A stretch of DNA of 64,000 nt from positions 43,567 to 107,566 of the forward strand of contig JAPLTX010000050.1 of assembly GCA_026397915.1 (NCBI GenBank). The letters run 5' to 3'. Below the pieces are notes generated by a model. That model was not told where the DNA came from, made no database searches, and saw only the letters and a program-made list of their open reading frames with translations. This document shows positions 63,733 to 64,000 of this stretch, piece after piece; the stretch's first letter is position 1; every line of letters starts with the position of its first letter. The translations under genes were made by a program, and so were the position numbers. Source of the DNA: Verrucomicrobiota bacterium. GTDB taxonomy: Bacteria > Verrucomicrobiota > Verrucomicrobiia > CAIQCK01.

Positions 63733-63942
63733 ATGGCAGACATCCCACGTCCAGACGACGGCTTGAGCCGGTGGCTGGACCAGTTCCTGTCCGCGGCCAC
63801 GGACAACGCCACGGCGTTGGGCCTCAGCCCCACGGACTTGTCGGAGTTGGGCGCGAAGATCCCGTCAACGACAATTACTTTTCCGCAGCAACGACAATTA
63901 GAATTCCCCACTGACGAGTCGTTGCTGGTGGCGTTGCTGTAG
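63733..63942 (+). CDS. Array-linked short protein, probably truncated
   Basis: ATG at 63733 has AAGGAGGAAG 6 nt upstream, a strong ribosome binding site. The 69 codons open MADIPRPDDGLSRWLDQFL, a helical start like those of array-linked helical/Fn3 proteins seen in Verrucomicrobiota (from memory, unchecked). The frame then changes character after about residue 43 and stops early. A truncation by an insertion or frameshift near 63865 is likely, but the window ends 58 bases later. Confidence 0.5.
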   Translation: MADIPRPDDGLSRWLDQFLSAATDNATALGLSPTDLSELGAKIPSTTITFPQQRQLEFPTDESLLVALL

Positions 63943-64000
63943 ATGACGGGTTTGCGGTGTTTGCCATTTTGCCCTGGTCCCATCTCCCCCATCGTTGTGA

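Overview
The window reads as a chromosomal segment of a GC-rich bacterium of the Verrucomicrobiota. The class is an inference. It rests on a VPDSG/VPDGG-type C-terminal sorting signal (here VPEGG), the order of the housekeeping block, tandem-array-linked secreted-type proteins, and many palindromic or 7-8 nt tandem intergenic repeats. No rRNA, tRNA, CRISPR array or intact transposase was recognised.

Positions 1-10,800 hold one minus-strand housekeeping block, read from high to low coordinates: rpmE, prfA, prmC, murA, a Pro/Ala-rich membrane-anchored protein, ffh, rpsP, khpA, trmD, rplS, rnhB, yebC, ruvC, ruvA. It serves translation, protein targeting, cell-wall synthesis and Holliday-junction processing. 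rimM is missing from its usual place between rpsP and trmD.

Positions 11,000-30,000 are dominated by nitrogen assimilation. An NrpR-like (DUF128) repressor candidate diverges from NADP-type gdhA, with an 18-nt palindrome at the repressor start. Further on, a LysR regulator, gltB and gltD form one operon. Between them lie a KaiC-like/PPDK-N fusion protein and an accessory island (16.3-22.9 kb). The island has four small genes separated by copies of one leader sequence, a collagen-like gene, an Fn3-like gene with a 41-nt tandem array upstream, a 14-nt tandem array, a CPBP protease and a lipoprotein.

Positions 30,000-41,200 carry carbohydrate genes: nagB, a secreted esterase, a Tat-exported PL22-like oligogalacturonate lyase, and an operon of ROK kinase, PIG-L deacetylase, DegT aminotransferase and Gfo/Idh oxidoreductase. 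A second 41-nt array with an Fn3-like paralogue lies at 34.1-35.7 kb. Positions 41,400-48,450 encode six tightly packed signalling proteins (three kinases, two single-domain receivers, one NarL-type regulator), including a kinase with a CxxCH haem-type motif in its sensor domain. Positions 48,500-64,000 hold a VPEGG-CTERM protein, ymdB-rny-fau-rarA, an orphan pheT, a rhodanese, outer-membrane and secreted unknowns, and at the right edge a third tandem array (21-nt period) ahead of a short, apparently truncated gene.

The most unusual pattern is the recurring cassette of tandem array plus small protein. Two arrays of different sequence share an exact 41-nt period. Each precedes an in-frame Trp-Asp-rich leader with its own ribosome binding site, then a homologous helical/Fn3-like protein. 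A third array has a 21-nt period. The collagen-like gene follows one of them.
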